Source of the DNA: Enterococcus timonensis
GTDB lineage: Bacteria > Bacillota > Bacilli > Lactobacillales > Enterococcaceae
NCBI RefSeq assembly: GCF_900104595.1
Contig: NZ_FNVY01000003.1
Span: 496,001-560,000 of the forward strand
Reading direction: 5' to 3'
Length of the DNA stretch: 64,000 nt
The number at the start of each line of letters is the position of its first letter. Position 1 is the stretch's first letter. Both the position numbers and the translations under genes were made by a program. Under the pieces are notes generated by a model that was given only the letters and a program-made list of their open reading frames with translations, searched no databases and was not told where the DNA came from. Shown piece by piece: positions 43,132 through 52,897 of this stretch.

Positions 43132-43197
43132 AGAAAATCTCTGGTCCATTGATCCCATGATTGGGATGAATCAATTAACGCCGCTGGATTTGATGAA
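43132..43197. repeat. Right 66-bp direct repeat (attR-like, recD2 3' end copy)
   Basis: Perfect copy of 30754-30819. The next bases AATAA give the same final Lys-stop as recD2 with AAA instead of AAG. This is probably the displaced original recD2 end, since the old terminator follows it. Confidence 0.92.
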
Positions 43198-43230
43198 ATA
43201 ATAAACAAGATAAATGAAATTAATAGAAAC

Positions 43231-43271
43231 AAAAAATCCTGTGCCCATTTTTTGGACACAGGATTTTTTTT
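43231..43271. terminator. Bidirectional terminator ahead of pbp1A
   Basis: AAAAAATCCTGTGCC pairs with GGACACAGGATTTTTT. Probably the ancestral shared terminator of recD2 and pbp1A before the island came in. Confidence 0.9.
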
Positions 43272-43272
43272 A

Positions 43273-45741
43273 TTATGGTTGGGTTACTTCAGCAGCTGGT
43301 GTTTCTGCTGCTGGATTTTCAACTGAGGGGGTTGTCTCTTCTTTGGCAGCATCAGAACTTGTGGAAGGGCTAGAGCTGCTGGAAGGAATTGTTGGTACTT
43401 TCGGAATTTCTACTTGGTAAAGTTTTAATTTATCTTTCCAAGCGACAGCGTAATTTTCTTTCGTCCCGCCAATCGCAAATTCATATGAAGTTGCCGGCGC
43501 ATCGCCGGTGGCATATAAACTATTTACCGGAGTTCCCGGTGTAACATAAGTTTTTCCTTCATAAGAAAAATTAGCGATTTTAGTTCCGGTGACATTAGAG
43601 ACAGGAACTTGTTTAACAGACGGGTCTAAAGTGAATTTAGTATCAGCTTCAAAAATGGTCGCATTGGTTTGATAAACGCGATTGATGACATACGCCCAAT
43701 ATTTTTGATTACTAGTCGCTGTACCTGAAGCCATGGAAGTACCATCGTCATAACCGGCCCATGAACTAAAAGTAATCCCCGGAGTCGACGCGATAAACCA
43801 AAAATCTTTATTGTCTGTTGTTGTTCCGGTTTTTCCGGCCCAATCAGCGTTCGCTAAAGTAGAATTCACTTCGCCTAAAGTCCAATAAGCAGTACGTCCG
43901 GTTCCATTTTTCACCACGTTTTTCATCATTTCATTTAAAATAGATGCCGCAGCTTTAGAATAAACTTCAACCGGAGCTGCTTCGTGTTGATAAATTACTT
44001 CGCCGTCATTCGTAGTAATTTTTTCAATCAAATAGCCGCGATTATACACGCCGCCATTGGCTAAAGTGGCGTAACCTTTTGTCTGATCGTAAACCGTCAT
44101 ATCCATTTGACCAAAAGCCGACGATTCTAAATAATATTCTGACTCAGGCACATCGTATTCCATTTTTTTCATATATTCGCCAGGATCAGTATTTTGCAAA
44201 ACTTCTTGGTACAAGTGATACGTAGGAATGTTCAATGATTTCGTTAAAGCATCCAGGCTAGAACGGAACGTATTGTCAGGAGGAACACCGGCATTCCAAA
44301 TTTCTGTTTCCGGTTCTTCTTTATAAAAAGTTTGAAAATTAGACAGCATCGTTTGCGTGCCGATTAAACCAATATCAACGGCAGGACCATATGCTAAAAC
44401 AGGTTTAATAGTAGAACCTGGCGCGCGTTTTGTATCAAAGGCGTGATTATTTTGACTCGTAGCAAAGTCTCGTCCGCCAATAAAGCCATAAATTCGTCCC
44501 GTATGATTATCCATTAAGACGCCGCCGTTTTCCACGTAGGCGCCGCGACCGTCATCTAAAATATAACCGTAATCACTAACGGCGGTATCTAAAGTTTGTT
44601 GAATCGAAGCATCAACGGTCGTTTGCACCGTGTAGCCTTCTTTAGATAATTGGCGTTGGGCTTGTTCGTAATATTGATTGTACAAAGCCTCGTCGTCGAT
44701 GACTTGTTGTTGGGTTAATTTATCTTTAGTATAATTTTGAGCCATTAAAATTTCTAGCACTTGTTTTTGAACGGTGAAATATAAAAATCCGCGCTGGGTT
44801 TCGGTGGCATGAGCGGTTGGCAAAAATTGACTAGTTAAATCTACCGCTTTGGCCTCGTCGTATTCGGCTTGGGTAATAATTTTTTCTCTTAACATGGAAA
44901 ATAAAACAATATCTTTTCGACCTAGACCAGCGCTTTGATCTTCTCTTAGTGCACCATTATTTAAATAAGGAGAGTAAACAATGGGACTTTGCGGCAGACC
45001 GGCGATAAAGGCCGCTTGTGGCAGCGTAAGTTCAGCGGCTTTTACACCAAAAATTCCTTCAGCGGCTTCTTCGACACCGGCGATATTTTGGCCTTTATTA
45101 TTACGACCAAAAGGGGAGATATTTAAATAAGAAGTAATAATTTCGTCTTTTGAAAAATATTTATCCACTCGTAAGGCCAGCAAAATTTCATTGGCTTTGC
45201 GTTTGAAAGTTGTTTCTGAAGTTAAAATTTGTTGCTTTACTAATTGTTGGGTCAAGGTCGATCCACCTGAAGAACCGCCCAAACCGGTTAAATCAGAAAT
45301 AACTGCCCGTGCTAAAGCTTTTGGAACAACGCCAGGATGATCTTCAAAATTTTCATCTTCGGTGGCGATAATGGCTTGTTTTAAATAGGGTGAAATTTCT
45401 TCAGACGGTACAAAAGTCCGAATCAAATCAGAACTAATGGTAGCTAAATTTTCACCGCCAGCATAAGTAATTTGCGAAACTTCTTCGTAATCGCTGAGTT
45501 CTTTTTGCAATTCTTCTTTTGTCGGTGGTGTTGTATCGGCAACTAAAGAAGCAAAATATCCAGTCCCAACACCTAGGGCCAATGATCCGCCTAATAATAG
45601 GAAGATAACTAAGAATAGCGCTAATCTTTTAACCACGCCTAGAGTGACATTGAGACCAAAAATAAAAGTCTTAACTTGTTGTCTATTTTTTTTGAAAAAA
45701 GTTTTTGTGGCCTTTAAGAAATCTTGAAATCCTTGCGGCAA
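43273..45741 (-). CDS. pbp1A: Class A penicillin-binding protein PBP1A
   Basis: 822-aa bifunctional peptidoglycan synthase. A cytoplasmic basic N-terminus and one membrane helix (~35-60) precede the GT51 glycosyltransferase (ATEDENFEDHPG near 115; GGSTLTQQLVKQ near 159) and the transpeptidase with GSTIKPVLAYG (SxxK), KSLN (SxN) and KTGTT. The C-terminal ~50 residues are rich in Pro, Ser, Thr and Glu. The start is TTG after GAGGTGAACATAT. It was presumably adjacent to recD2 before the island inserted. Confidence 0.95.
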   Translation of the reverse strand: MPQGFQDFLKATKTFFKKNRQQVKTFIFGLNVTLGVVKRLALFLVIFLLLGGSLALGVGTGYFASLVADTTPPTKEELQKELSDYEEVSQITYAGGENLATISSDLIRTFVPSEEISPYLKQAIIATEDENFEDHPGVVPKALARAVISDLTGLGGSSGGSTLTQQLVKQQILTSETTFKRKANEILLALRVDKYFSKDEIITSYLNISPFGRNNKGQNIAGVEEAAEGIFGVKAAELTLPQAAFIAGLPQSPIVYSPYLNNGALREDQSAGLGRKDIVLFSMLREKIITQAEYDEAKAVDLTSQFLPTAHATETQRGFLYFTVQKQVLEILMAQNYTKDKLTQQQVIDDEALYNQYYEQAQRQLSKEGYTVQTTVDASIQQTLDTAVSDYGYILDDGRGAYVENGGVLMDNHTGRIYGFIGGRDFATSQNNHAFDTKRAPGSTIKPVLAYGPAVDIGLIGTQTMLSNFQTFYKEEPETEIWNAGVPPDNTFRSSLDALTKSLNIPTYHLYQEVLQNTDPGEYMKKMEYDVPESEYYLESSAFGQMDMTVYDQTKGYATLANGGVYNRGYLIEKITTNDGEVIYQHEAAPVEVYSKAAASILNEMMKNVVKNGTGRTAYWTLGEVNSTLANADWAGKTGTTTDNKDFWFIASTPGITFSSWAGYDDGTSMASGTATSNQKYWAYVINRVYQTNATIFEADTKFTLDPSVKQVPVSNVTGTKIANFSYEGKTYVTPGTPVNSLYATGDAPATSYEFAIGGTKENYAVAWKDKLKLYQVEIPKVPTIPSSSSSPSTSSDAAKEETTPSVENPAAETPAAEVTQP

Positions 45742-45942
45742 ATATGTTCACCTCGTTTTTACAAATTTACATAGTCGCTTGATTATAGCAAATAGAAAGC
45801 ATTTTCGATAGTGAATTCGCCCGTTGCCTCGGCTTTGTAACAGAAAATTTAGCAAAATGTAAAATTTGAGGCGGAATTTTAGGTTTTTTTCCAAAGATTT
45901 TGATAAGATACTTATAAGAAGAAAGAAAACTTGGAGGAAAAA

Positions 45943-46842
45943 ATGGAAAAATTATTGCTCGGCTCCCACGTTTCCATGAGTGGCACTAAAATGTTATTAG
46001 GATCAGCAGAAATGGCGGCTCAATTTGGCGAAACGACCATGATGATTTACACCGGCGCACCGCAAAATACGCGCCGCAAAGCAGTTGATCAAATGAATAT
46101 TCCGGCGGGTCTAAAATTTATGGAAGAGCACGACATCAGTCATCTGGTGGTTCACGCGCCTTATATTATAAATCTCGGCAATACGTTTAAGCCGGAAAAT
46201 TATGCGTTTGGCGTGCAATTTCTCAAAGAAGAAATTATGCGAGCACAAGCTTTAGGGGCTACGCAAATTACTTTGCATCCGGGAGCTCATGTAGGTGCTG
46301 GACCAGAGGCGGCCATTGCCCAAATTGCCCGCGGCTTAAATGAAGTTTTAACGCTAGAACAAATTCCGCAAATTGCTCTAGAAACGATGGCTGGAAAAGG
46401 AACTGAAATTGGGCGCACATTTGCAGAGTTGGCGGCGATTATTAATCAAGTAGAATTGAAAGAAAAAATTTCAGTAACTATTGATACGTGTCATTTGCAT
46501 GATGCTGGATATGATGTCAAAGATCATTTTGACGATGTGTTAGCAGAATTTGATCAGGTGATTGGTCTTTCTTATTTGAAAGTTGTTCATGTCAATGATT
46601 CCAAAAATTTGCGGGGGTCACATAAAGATCGCCACGCCAATATTGGTTTTGGGGAAATTGGTTTTGAAGCAATAAATAAAATCGTGCATCATCCGCTTTT
46701 AGCAGCGTTACCGAAAATTTTAGAAACACCGTATGTGGGTGTAGATAAAAAAACGCAAAAGCCGCCGTATGGTTTAGAAATCGCCATGCTTAAAGCGGGC
46801 ACCTTTGATCCTTTGCTACTAGAAAAATTACTTAGTGAATAA
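45943..46842 (+). CDS. nfo: Deoxyribonuclease IV (endonuclease IV, Nfo)
   Basis: 299-aa AP endonuclease. N-terminal [11 protein letters not shown], then the three family signatures: [15 protein letters not shown] near 147, [14 protein letters not shown] near 181 and [22 protein letters not shown] near 215, which carry zinc ligands. It cleaves abasic sites in base-excision repair. The start is the ATG after GGAGGAAAAA; a TTG four codons upstream lies within the ribosome site. Monocistronic, with its own terminator. Confidence 0.95.
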   Translation: MEKLLLGSHVSMSGTKMLLGSAEMAAQFGETTMMIYTGAPQNTRRKAVDQMNIPAGLKFMEEHDISHLVVHAPYIINLGNTFKPENYAFGVQFLKEEIMRAQALGATQITLHPGAHVGAGPEAAIAQIARGLNEVLTLEQIPQIALETMAGKGTEIGRTFAELAAIINQVELKEKISVTIDTCHLHDAGYDVKDHFDDVLAEFDQVIGLSYLKVVHVNDSKNLRGSHKDRHANIGFGEIGFEAINKIVHHPLLAALPKILETPYVGVDKKTQKPPYGLEIAMLKAGTFDPLLLEKLLSE

Positions 46843-46882
46843 TAAAAAGTCGCTGACAAAAAATTTGTCGGCGACTTTTTTT
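46843..46882. terminator. Bidirectional terminator between nfo and symporter
   Basis: AAAAAGTCGCTGACAAA pairs with TTTGTCGGCGACTTTTT, with one G-T pair. Confidence 0.9.
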
Positions 46883-46888
46883 ATGAAA

Positions 46889-48112
46889 TTAGAGTTTCTG
46901 TTTTTTATCTACTAGGCGATGGACGAGCATGGCACTGGCGATATTACTAGTGGAGTTCAGCAGCGTTGCTGGAATATCAATAATCGTTGAAATAATAATC
47001 ACTAACGGAATGGCTTCGGTTGGAAAACCAAAAAGAGAAACGATTAAAGTCTCAGCCACCAGACCACCACCGGGAATGGCTCCCATAATGGCGCCAACAA
47101 AAAAACCACCAAAAATAATAGCTAGAATATTGATTGGAGTAGTAATGTCGCGGCCGAATAATAAGAAAAGAAAAGCGATTTTAAAAATCCCACCAACAAC
47201 GGAACCGTCTTTATGAACGTTAGCCCCTAGTGGAATAACGGTGTCCACAATATCGCGACTGACACCGATTTTTTGCGTGTATTCTAAGTTGGCTGGAATA
47301 CTGGCTGCTGAAGAACAAGTAGCCATCGCTGTCGCAGCCGGCACCGGAATATTTTTCCAAAAGCGCTGCAGTCCAACTTTTCCGCTAGCTAAAAAGGCGT
47401 AGAAACTTAAGACCCCAAAAAAATAAATAACCGTAACGACTAAGTACAAGACAAAGACGCGGAAATAACCATTAATAATTTGCGCCCCCAACTCGCCGAT
47501 GATCACAGCAAAATAACATCCTAAGCCGATGGGCGCTAAATACATGACGTAAGTAACCACTTGCATCACAACTGCATTTCCTGCCACGAGAAATTGTTGG
47601 AAGGCTTTGGCAGATTTTCCTTTAGCAGAAGTGGCTAAACCAATCAGCAAAGAAAAAATAATTAACGGCAACATATTACTTTTGGAAAGTAACTTTGAGA
47701 AATCGTCAACAGTTAACAAATTGACAATGCGCTCAGTTATAGGGAGGGCTTCGGAAGTATCGGCGCTGCCCATTAATGCTAAAATTTTACCGGAATCTGC
47801 AGCATCGATTGGGTGAACCAACGCGACTCCTAAAAAGCCAATCACCGCCGCAATCAAGGAAGTGAAAAGAAAAGTCCCAAAAGTAGCGGCCAAAATTTTT
47901 CCAAGCCGCGTCTTAGAAGTCATTTGACCAATCGCCGCTGAGATGGAGAAAAAAACTAGCGGCACTAAAATCATATACATTAAATTTAAAAAAATAGTGC
48001 CCACAGGTTTGACAATGGCCGTTTTTTCTCCCCAAATCAATCCAGCCCCGCCTCCTAAAATTAAGCCAGCTAATAAGAAAAGGGAATCTTTATATTGAAC
48101 AATTTTTTTCAT
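46889..48112 (-). CDS. Dicarboxylate/amino acid:cation symporter (DAACS)
   Basis: 407-aa transporter of the glutamate/dicarboxylate (GltP, DctA) class with eight membrane helices and two re-entrant loops. The serine-rich hairpin is TAMATCSSAASIPAN near 257, followed by GANVHKDGSVVGGIFKIAFLF near 286, which matches the NxDG substrate/cation motif. Substrate (Glu, Asp, dicarboxylate, Ser/Thr or cystine) is not resolved. Its start overlaps the murE stop, so it is co-transcribed with murE, an unusual pairing. Confidence 0.88.
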   Translation of the reverse strand: MKKIVQYKDSLFLLAGLILGGGAGLIWGEKTAIVKPVGTIFLNLMYMILVPLVFFSISAAIGQMTSKTRLGKILAATFGTFLFTSLIAAVIGFLGVALVHPIDAADSGKILALMGSADTSEALPITERIVNLLTVDDFSKLLSKSNMLPLIIFSLLIGLATSAKGKSAKAFQQFLVAGNAVVMQVVTYVMYLAPIGLGCYFAVIIGELGAQIINGYFRVFVLYLVVTVIYFFGVLSFYAFLASGKVGLQRFWKNIPVPAATAMATCSSAASIPANLEYTQKIGVSRDIVDTVIPLGANVHKDGSVVGGIFKIAFLFLLFGRDITTPINILAIIFGGFFVGAIMGAIPGGGLVAETLIVSLFGFPTEAIPLVIIISTIIDIPATLLNSTSNIASAMLVHRLVDKKQKL

Positions 48113-49572
48113 TAGACACCAACCAAACTATATTCTTCAACGATTTCACGATCGTCAAAATGATGTTTCACTTCACCGATGATTTGATAATTTTCATGGC
48201 CCTTACCGGCAATTAAAACAAAATCATTTGGCTGAGCTAGATCAAGGGCCGCTTGGATAGCTAATTTCCGATCGGTTATTCGGCTAAAATTATTTGTAGT
48301 TAATGAAGAAATCATGTCATCTAAAATAGCTTCGGGATCTTCAGTGCGAGGATTATCCGAGGTGAAAAAAGTAAAATCACTATGGGCCGTGGCAATTTCA
48401 GCCATAATTGGGCGTTTTGTTTTATCGCGATCGCCGCCACAACCCACGACACAAATCAGTTTGCCAGTTTTTATTTTTTGAGCTTCCGTTAAAACATTTA
48501 ACAAACCATCTGGTGTGTGGGCATAATCAATAATTGCCGTCACATGTTTAGCGGTGGTGAGTTGCTCAAATCGCCCTTTGCAACCAGCAAATGTTTGCAA
48601 CGCATCAATAATTTGCGTTAAGGAAAGACCAGAGGCAAGAGCGGCACCAATGGCAGCTAAAGTATTATAAACATTAAACTCACCAATCAGTTGAGTCGAC
48701 ACTAAATAATTTTCCCCAAGATAACTAAGCTCAAAATGGGTACTCTTTTGCGTAGTCTGGATATTTTTTGCTTGTAAAAGAGCATTGTGATGAAATCCGT
48801 ACGTTAACACATTTTGACCCGTGACTTGCGATAATTTTTCGCCAGCCGGATCGTCAATATTAATTACAGCGGTTTTTTTCTGATGATAACTATTGCCGAG
48901 TTGGGAAAATAATAAACTTTTCGCCGCTAAATAATTTTCCATTGTGCCGTGAAAGTCCAAATGATCTTGTGTTAAATTCGTAAAAACGGCGACTGAAAAA
49001 TCCGTTCCCCAAGTGCGCCCTAATGTTAAAGCGTGGGACGAAACTTCCATCGCCACATGGTGCACATTTTCTTGAACCATTTCCGCAAATAATTTTTGTA
49101 AAGTGAGAGCATCGGGGGTCGTATTATTGGTGGAAATTATTTTGTCGCCAATGGCATCGTACATCGTCCCAATCAGCCCAGGTTTTTCACCGACAGATTG
49201 AAAAATATGTTTTAAAATATGGGTAATCGTAGTTTTGCCATTCGTGCCAGTGACACCGATAAGTGATAATTTTTGACTAGGATGGCCATAAAAGTTATTT
49301 GCTAATTGCGCCAAAGCCTTATTGGTTGAAGGGACGAGAATAACAGGTAATTCAGGAGCTAATTTTTTTTCAGCAATAATAGCCACAGCACCTTTTTCCA
49401 AAGCTGCTTGAGCCAACGTATGACCATCAACATGATTACCGGCTATACAGATAAAAATATATCCCGGTTGCACCTCCTTCGTATCTTGGGTTAAACCGCT
49501 AATTTCTAAATCTTGGAATTGATCAATTTTGTTCAAGGTTAAAACATTTTGGAATACTTTACCCAAGCGCAT
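48112..49572 (-). CDS. murE: UDP-MurNAc-tripeptide synthetase MurE
   Basis: 486-aa Mur ligase that adds the third residue (Lys or diaminopimelate) to the peptidoglycan precursor. ATP motif GVTGTNGKTTITHIL near 109; central HDLDFHG-type segment TQDHLDFHGTM near 210; C-terminal VVGCGGDRDKTKRP near 380; FTSDNPRTEDPEAI near 408. DNPR is the signature reported for diaminopimelate-adding enzymes, whereas Lys-adding relatives usually differ here. The ATG follows AAAGGAGACGTTAAC. A separate murE far from the dcw cluster is usual in Lactobacillales. Confidence 0.92.
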   Translation of the reverse strand: MRLGKVFQNVLTLNKIDQFQDLEISGLTQDTKEVQPGYIFICIAGNHVDGHTLAQAALEKGAVAIIAEKKLAPELPVILVPSTNKALAQLANNFYGHPSQKLSLIGVTGTNGKTTITHILKHIFQSVGEKPGLIGTMYDAIGDKIISTNNTTPDALTLQKLFAEMVQENVHHVAMEVSSHALTLGRTWGTDFSVAVFTNLTQDHLDFHGTMENYLAAKSLLFSQLGNSYHQKKTAVINIDDPAGEKLSQVTGQNVLTYGFHHNALLQAKNIQTTQKSTHFELSYLGENYLVSTQLIGEFNVYNTLAAIGAALASGLSLTQIIDALQTFAGCKGRFEQLTTAKHVTAIIDYAHTPDGLLNVLTEAQKIKTGKLICVVGCGGDRDKTKRPIMAEIATAHSDFTFFTSDNPRTEDPEAILDDMISSLTTNNFSRITDRKLAIQAALDLAQPNDFVLIAGKGHENYQIIGEVKHHFDDREIVEEYSLVGV

Positions 49573-49754
49573 GTTAACGTCTCCTTTAATGGACTTGCTA
49601 TTTTTTTTATAATAATATCACAAGTGTTGTCTTAAGCCTAGCTTGATTTTAAAGTTTTTTTAAGAATTTTTAGTGACTGAAAAATGAATAAAAATTATTT
49701 CAAAATAAAATCGACTTATGGCGGGAAAAATTTTCAAAAAATTCAATAAAATAC

Positions 49755-49783
49755 TTGGCAGATTGATACTTTGTCGCTAAAAT
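49755..49783 (+). promoter_or_regulatory. Promoter of the NUDIX gene
   Basis: TTGGCA (49755-49760), 17-base spacer, TAAAAT (49778-49783), 22 bases before the start. The rest of the murE-NUDIX gap (49573-49754) is AT-rich with no visible gene. Confidence 0.7.
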
Positions 49784-49805
49784 AAAGTAAAGAGAGGGGA
49801 TGTCT

Positions 49806-50249
49806 ATGACAATTCCAAGTTTTGGTGAAAAGACGGCCAGCGTCTATCAAACCCGCATCGGGGTCTATGTGGTCATCTATAATGAAGAAAAAAAAGAAAT
49901 TATTTTAGTACAAGCGCCAAATGGGGCTTATTTTTTACCCGGCGGTGAAATTGAAAAAGGCGAGACCCAAGCACTTGCTCTAAAAAGAGAACTGTTAGAA
50001 GAATTAGGGTTTGTCGTAGATAATCCCGCGTATTTAGGCGTGGCGGATGAATATTTTCATTCTAATCATCGAAAGACCGATTATTATAATCCTGGCTACT
50101 TTTATGGCAGCCAAGTGTTCCAACAAGTAGCCGAGCCTTTGGAACAGTTCAATCATGTGGAATGGTTCGATGTGGAAACGGCACTGAAAAAATTGAAACG
50201 CGGATCACATCGTTGGGCGGTAGAACAATTTTTTAAATTAGAAAAATAA
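49806..50249 (+). CDS. NUDIX hydrolase
   Basis: 147-aa NUDIX protein. The box reads GGEIEKGETQALALKRELLE plus ELGF (residues ~48-71), keeping the REXXEE-type core as RELLEE. The fold hydrolyses nucleoside diphosphates linked to another group; substrate unknown. The start is the second ATG, with GAGGGG at proper distance; the first (49800) abuts the ribosome site. A single-gene unit with its own promoter and terminator. Confidence 0.9.
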   Translation: MTIPSFGEKTASVYQTRIGVYVVIYNEEKKEIILVQAPNGAYFLPGGEIEKGETQALALKRELLEELGFVVDNPAYLGVADEYFHSNHRKTDYYNPGYFYGSQVFQQVAEPLEQFNHVEWFDVETALKKLKRGSHRWAVEQFFKLEK

Positions 50250-50272
50250 ATGATTGCAAATATCATGAGCAA

Positions 50273-50316
50273 TAAAAACTGTGACGAAAAGAAAAACTTT
50301 TTGTCACAGTTTTTGT
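50273..50316 (+). terminator. Terminator after the NUDIX gene
   Basis: AAAACTGTGACGAAAA pairs with TTTTTGTCACAGTTTT around GAAAAAC, followed by T residues. Confidence 0.88.
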
Positions 50317-50458
50317 CTTTGCTAAGAGACAATTTTTTTGACTCTTTTTACTAAGAAGATGATTTTTTCATACCAAGACTCAGCGGTTAGAAACTTTTTT
50401 TAAAAGCGTTGCTATGCTATGATATGTAAAGAAAAAAGAACTTTAGGAGGGCTGGAAA

Positions 50459-51304
50459 ATGGGCGAAATTTTAGACGGGCGAGCATTAGCCGACCAACTA
50501 CAAATAAAATTAAAAGAAGAAGTGGAACAATTACCATTTTCTCCAAAACTAGTCGTTATTTTAGTGGGCGACGATGGAGCTTCTGAAATATATGTGCGAA
50601 ATAAAAAACGAGCCGCTGAAAAAGTGGGCATTATTTCTGTTGTGGAAAATTTGCCGAAAGAAACTTCGGAAGCAGAATTATTGGCATTGATCAACCGGTA
50701 TAACGAAGATCCAGAAACAGACGGCTTAATTGTCCAACTGCCATTACCAGCACATCTTAATGAAGAAAAAATTATTTCTGCTGTCGATCCAGCAAAAGAC
50801 GTGGACGGTTTTCATCCGGAAAATGCCGGCTTATTACTGACGGGAAAAAATCAACTGGTGCCAAGTACACCGCTAGGAATTATGACTTTACTGAATCATT
50901 ACGGCATTTCTGTGGCCGGAAAAATCGCTACAGTCGTTGGTCGCAGTAATATTGTGGGAAAACCAATGGCCCAACTCCTTTTACAAAATGACGCCACCGT
51001 AATTATGACGCATTCTAAAACAAAAAATTTAGCCGAAATGACAAAATTAGCTGATATTTTAATTGTCGCTATTGGTCGCGGTCAATTTATCACAGCCGAC
51101 TATGTTAAAGAAGGCGCCGTTGTGGTGGATGTGGGAATGAATCGCAATGCGGAAGGGAAACTTGTGGGAGATGTCGATTTCAAACAAGTGGAACCGCTAG
51201 CTAGTTTTATTACGCCGGTACCAAAAGGCGTTGGTCCCATGACCATTACGAGTCTGCTGCAACAAACGGTAAAAGCTGCCAAAATTCGGCGAGGCATATC
51301 ATGA
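50459..51304 (+). CDS. folD: Methylenetetrahydrofolate dehydrogenase/cyclohydrolase FolD
   Basis: 281-aa bifunctional enzyme of one-carbon metabolism. Motifs: YVRNKKRAAEKVGI near 42-55 with the catalytic Lys, GLIVQLPLPAHL near 83, VDGFHPENAG near 117 and VVGRSNIVGKPMAQLLL near 158 (Rossmann). FPKGVGPMT-type VPKGVGPMTITSLL is near the end. The start has AGGAGGGCTGGAAA. Its stop overlaps xseA by 4 bases, opening the folD-xseA-xseB-ispA-tlyA-argR-recN cluster found in enterococci. Confidence 0.96.
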   Translation: MGEILDGRALADQLQIKLKEEVEQLPFSPKLVVILVGDDGASEIYVRNKKRAAEKVGIISVVENLPKETSEAELLALINRYNEDPETDGLIVQLPLPAHLNEEKIISAVDPAKDVDGFHPENAGLLLTGKNQLVPSTPLGIMTLLNHYGISVAGKIATVVGRSNIVGKPMAQLLLQNDATVIMTHSKTKNLAEMTKLADILIVAIGRGQFITADYVKEGAVVVDVGMNRNAEGKLVGDVDFKQVEPLASFITPVPKGVGPMTITSLLQQTVKAAKIRRGIS

Positions 51305-52659
51305 ATGAAGAATATTTAACCGTCAGTGCTTTAACTGGTTATTTAAAACAAAAATTTGACCGTGATCCTTATTTGCAACAAGTCTTTTTGACCGGGGAAA
51401 TTTCAAATTTTCGGCCGCGAGCCAATGCCCATCAATATTTTTCTTTAAAAGATGATGGGGCCAAGATTTCGGCGGTGATGTTTAAAGGTGCGTTTGCTAA
51501 ATTAAAATTCCGACCTGAAGAAGGACAAAAAGTTCTCGTTGTCGGTCGTATTTCACTTTATGAAGGTAGCGGTAATTATCAAATTTATGTCGAAAAAATG
51601 GAACCAGATGGCGTAGGTGCCTTATTTCAAGCATTGAAACAATTGCAAGAAAAATTAACCAAAGAAGGCTTAATTACAGCCCCGAAAAAACCAATCCCTA
51701 AATATCCGAAAAAAATTGCTGTAATCACTAGTCCAAGTGGCGCTGTGATTCGAGATATTATCACCACGGTTAAGCGTCGTTATCCGATTGCCAAAATTGT
51801 TTTGTTTCCTACATTGGTGCAAGGAAGTTTAGCGGCTGAAAATATCGTTTCTAATTTAAAACAAGCCGATGCTCTTGGCTTTGATACGATTATTATGGGT
51901 CGCGGTGGCGGATCAATTGAAGATTTGTGGCCTTTTAATGAAGAAATTGTCGCTCGCGCTATTTTTGCTGCCAAAACGCCAATTATTTCTTCAGTGGGTC
52001 ATGAAACAGATACGACAATTGCTGATTTGGTTGCCGACAAACGAGCAGCCACACCAACCGCCGCAGCTGAATTGGCTGTTCCAGTTTTAGTGGATGAACT
52101 TAGAAAAATTAGCGATTTTGAAAATGCCCTCGTCTTAAATTTACAAAAAATATTGCAACAGAAAAAACAATCTTTCAATCAATTCGCTCAGTCATATGTC
52201 TTAACGCAACCACAACGACTTTATGAAGGATTGAGTTTAAAAGTTGATTTAAATGCGCAACAATTGTCAAATAATTTCCAGAAAATTTTCCAGAAAAAAA
52301 CACAAGAAACACGAGTCGTCCAAGATCGTTTGCAAAAAACGGATTTACCCCAACGACTAGAGTTAACTAGTCAAAAAGTCAATCAGCTAAGTATCGATTT
52401 GACTCGGGGAAGCCAAGATTTATTGGCTAGCAAAAAAATTCAATTTGAAAAAACAGTCAGTGCTTTGAATTTACTAAGTCCGTTAAATATTTTAGAGCGG
52501 GGCTTCAGTTACGTAACGACAAATAGAGAGATTGTGAAATCAAGTGAGCAAGTTGCGGTGGGAGATGAAATTCAAATTCATTTACATCAAGGACAAATCA
52601 CCGCCACAGTCACGAATAAGACAGATCAGAAAGATCAGAAAGAGGAGAAAAATGGTTAA
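51301..52659 (+). CDS. xseA: Exodeoxyribonuclease VII large subunit
   Basis: 452-aa catalytic subunit of ExoVII, a single-strand DNA exonuclease. The N-terminal OB domain (~1-100, [22 protein letters not shown]-like) is followed by the catalytic core with [14 protein letters not shown] near 140, [17 protein letters not shown] near 199 and [17 protein letters not shown] near 230. A coiled-coil region (~270-400) binds the small subunit. It overlaps folD by 4 and xseB by 8 bases, so the three are translationally coupled. Confidence 0.96.
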   Translation: MNEEYLTVSALTGYLKQKFDRDPYLQQVFLTGEISNFRPRANAHQYFSLKDDGAKISAVMFKGAFAKLKFRPEEGQKVLVVGRISLYEGSGNYQIYVEKMEPDGVGALFQALKQLQEKLTKEGLITAPKKPIPKYPKKIAVITSPSGAVIRDIITTVKRRYPIAKIVLFPTLVQGSLAAENIVSNLKQADALGFDTIIMGRGGGSIEDLWPFNEEIVARAIFAAKTPIISSVGHETDTTIADLVADKRAATPTAAAELAVPVLVDELRKISDFENALVLNLQKILQQKKQSFNQFAQSYVLTQPQRLYEGLSLKVDLNAQQLSNNFQKIFQKKTQETRVVQDRLQKTDLPQRLELTSQKVNQLSIDLTRGSQDLLASKKIQFEKTVSALNLLSPLNILERGFSYVTTNREIVKSSEQVAVGDEIQIHLHQGQITATVTNKTDQKDQKEEKNG

Positions 52660-52882
52660 AGAAGAAAAGAAAGCTCAGACATTCGAAGAAAATTTACAAC
52701 AACTAGAACTTATCGTCCGCCAATTAGAAAGTGGCGACGTGCCATTGGAAGAAGCGTTAACCGCCTTTCAACAAGGCATTTCTTTAACCAAAACACTTCA
52801 AAAAACTTTAGCCAATGCTGAGGAAACTTTAACGAAAATCATGACAGAAAACGGCGAAGAAGTATTTGCAGAAGACAAATAA
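52652..52882 (+). CDS. xseB: Exodeoxyribonuclease VII small subunit
   Basis: 76-aa helical protein with the family core [20 protein letters not shown] and [13 protein letters not shown]. It assembles along the coiled coil of XseA. The start is the ATG after AGAGGAGAAAA, within the last bases of xseA; the longer reading upstream would run through the xseA end and lacks family similarity. Confidence 0.95.
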   Translation: MVKEEKKAQTFEENLQQLELIVRQLESGDVPLEEALTAFQQGISLTKTLQKTLANAEETLTKIMTENGEEVFAEDK

Positions 52883-52897
52883 AAAGGAGTGGTTGGA

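Larger units (their letters stand above)
30754..43197. mobile_element. Glycan-utilisation genomic island at the 3' end of recD2
   Basis: The stretch is bounded by two perfect 66-bp direct repeats of the recD2 3' end. Outside the right repeat comes the convergent recD2/pbp1A-type terminator, so removal of one repeat plus the interior would join recD2 to that terminator cleanly. Genes within use ATA and AGA codons more than flanking genes and form one catabolic locus with its own regulator. No integrase, transposase or relaxase is visible inside, so mobility is now dependent on other factors or lost. Arrival by integration is inference from the repeat structure. Confidence 0.8.

Noticed and set aside
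43214-43420. 68-codon plus-strand frame across the pbp1A terminator
   Set aside because: It is the reverse of the Ser/Thr/Pro-rich PBP1A tail and runs through a terminator hairpin.
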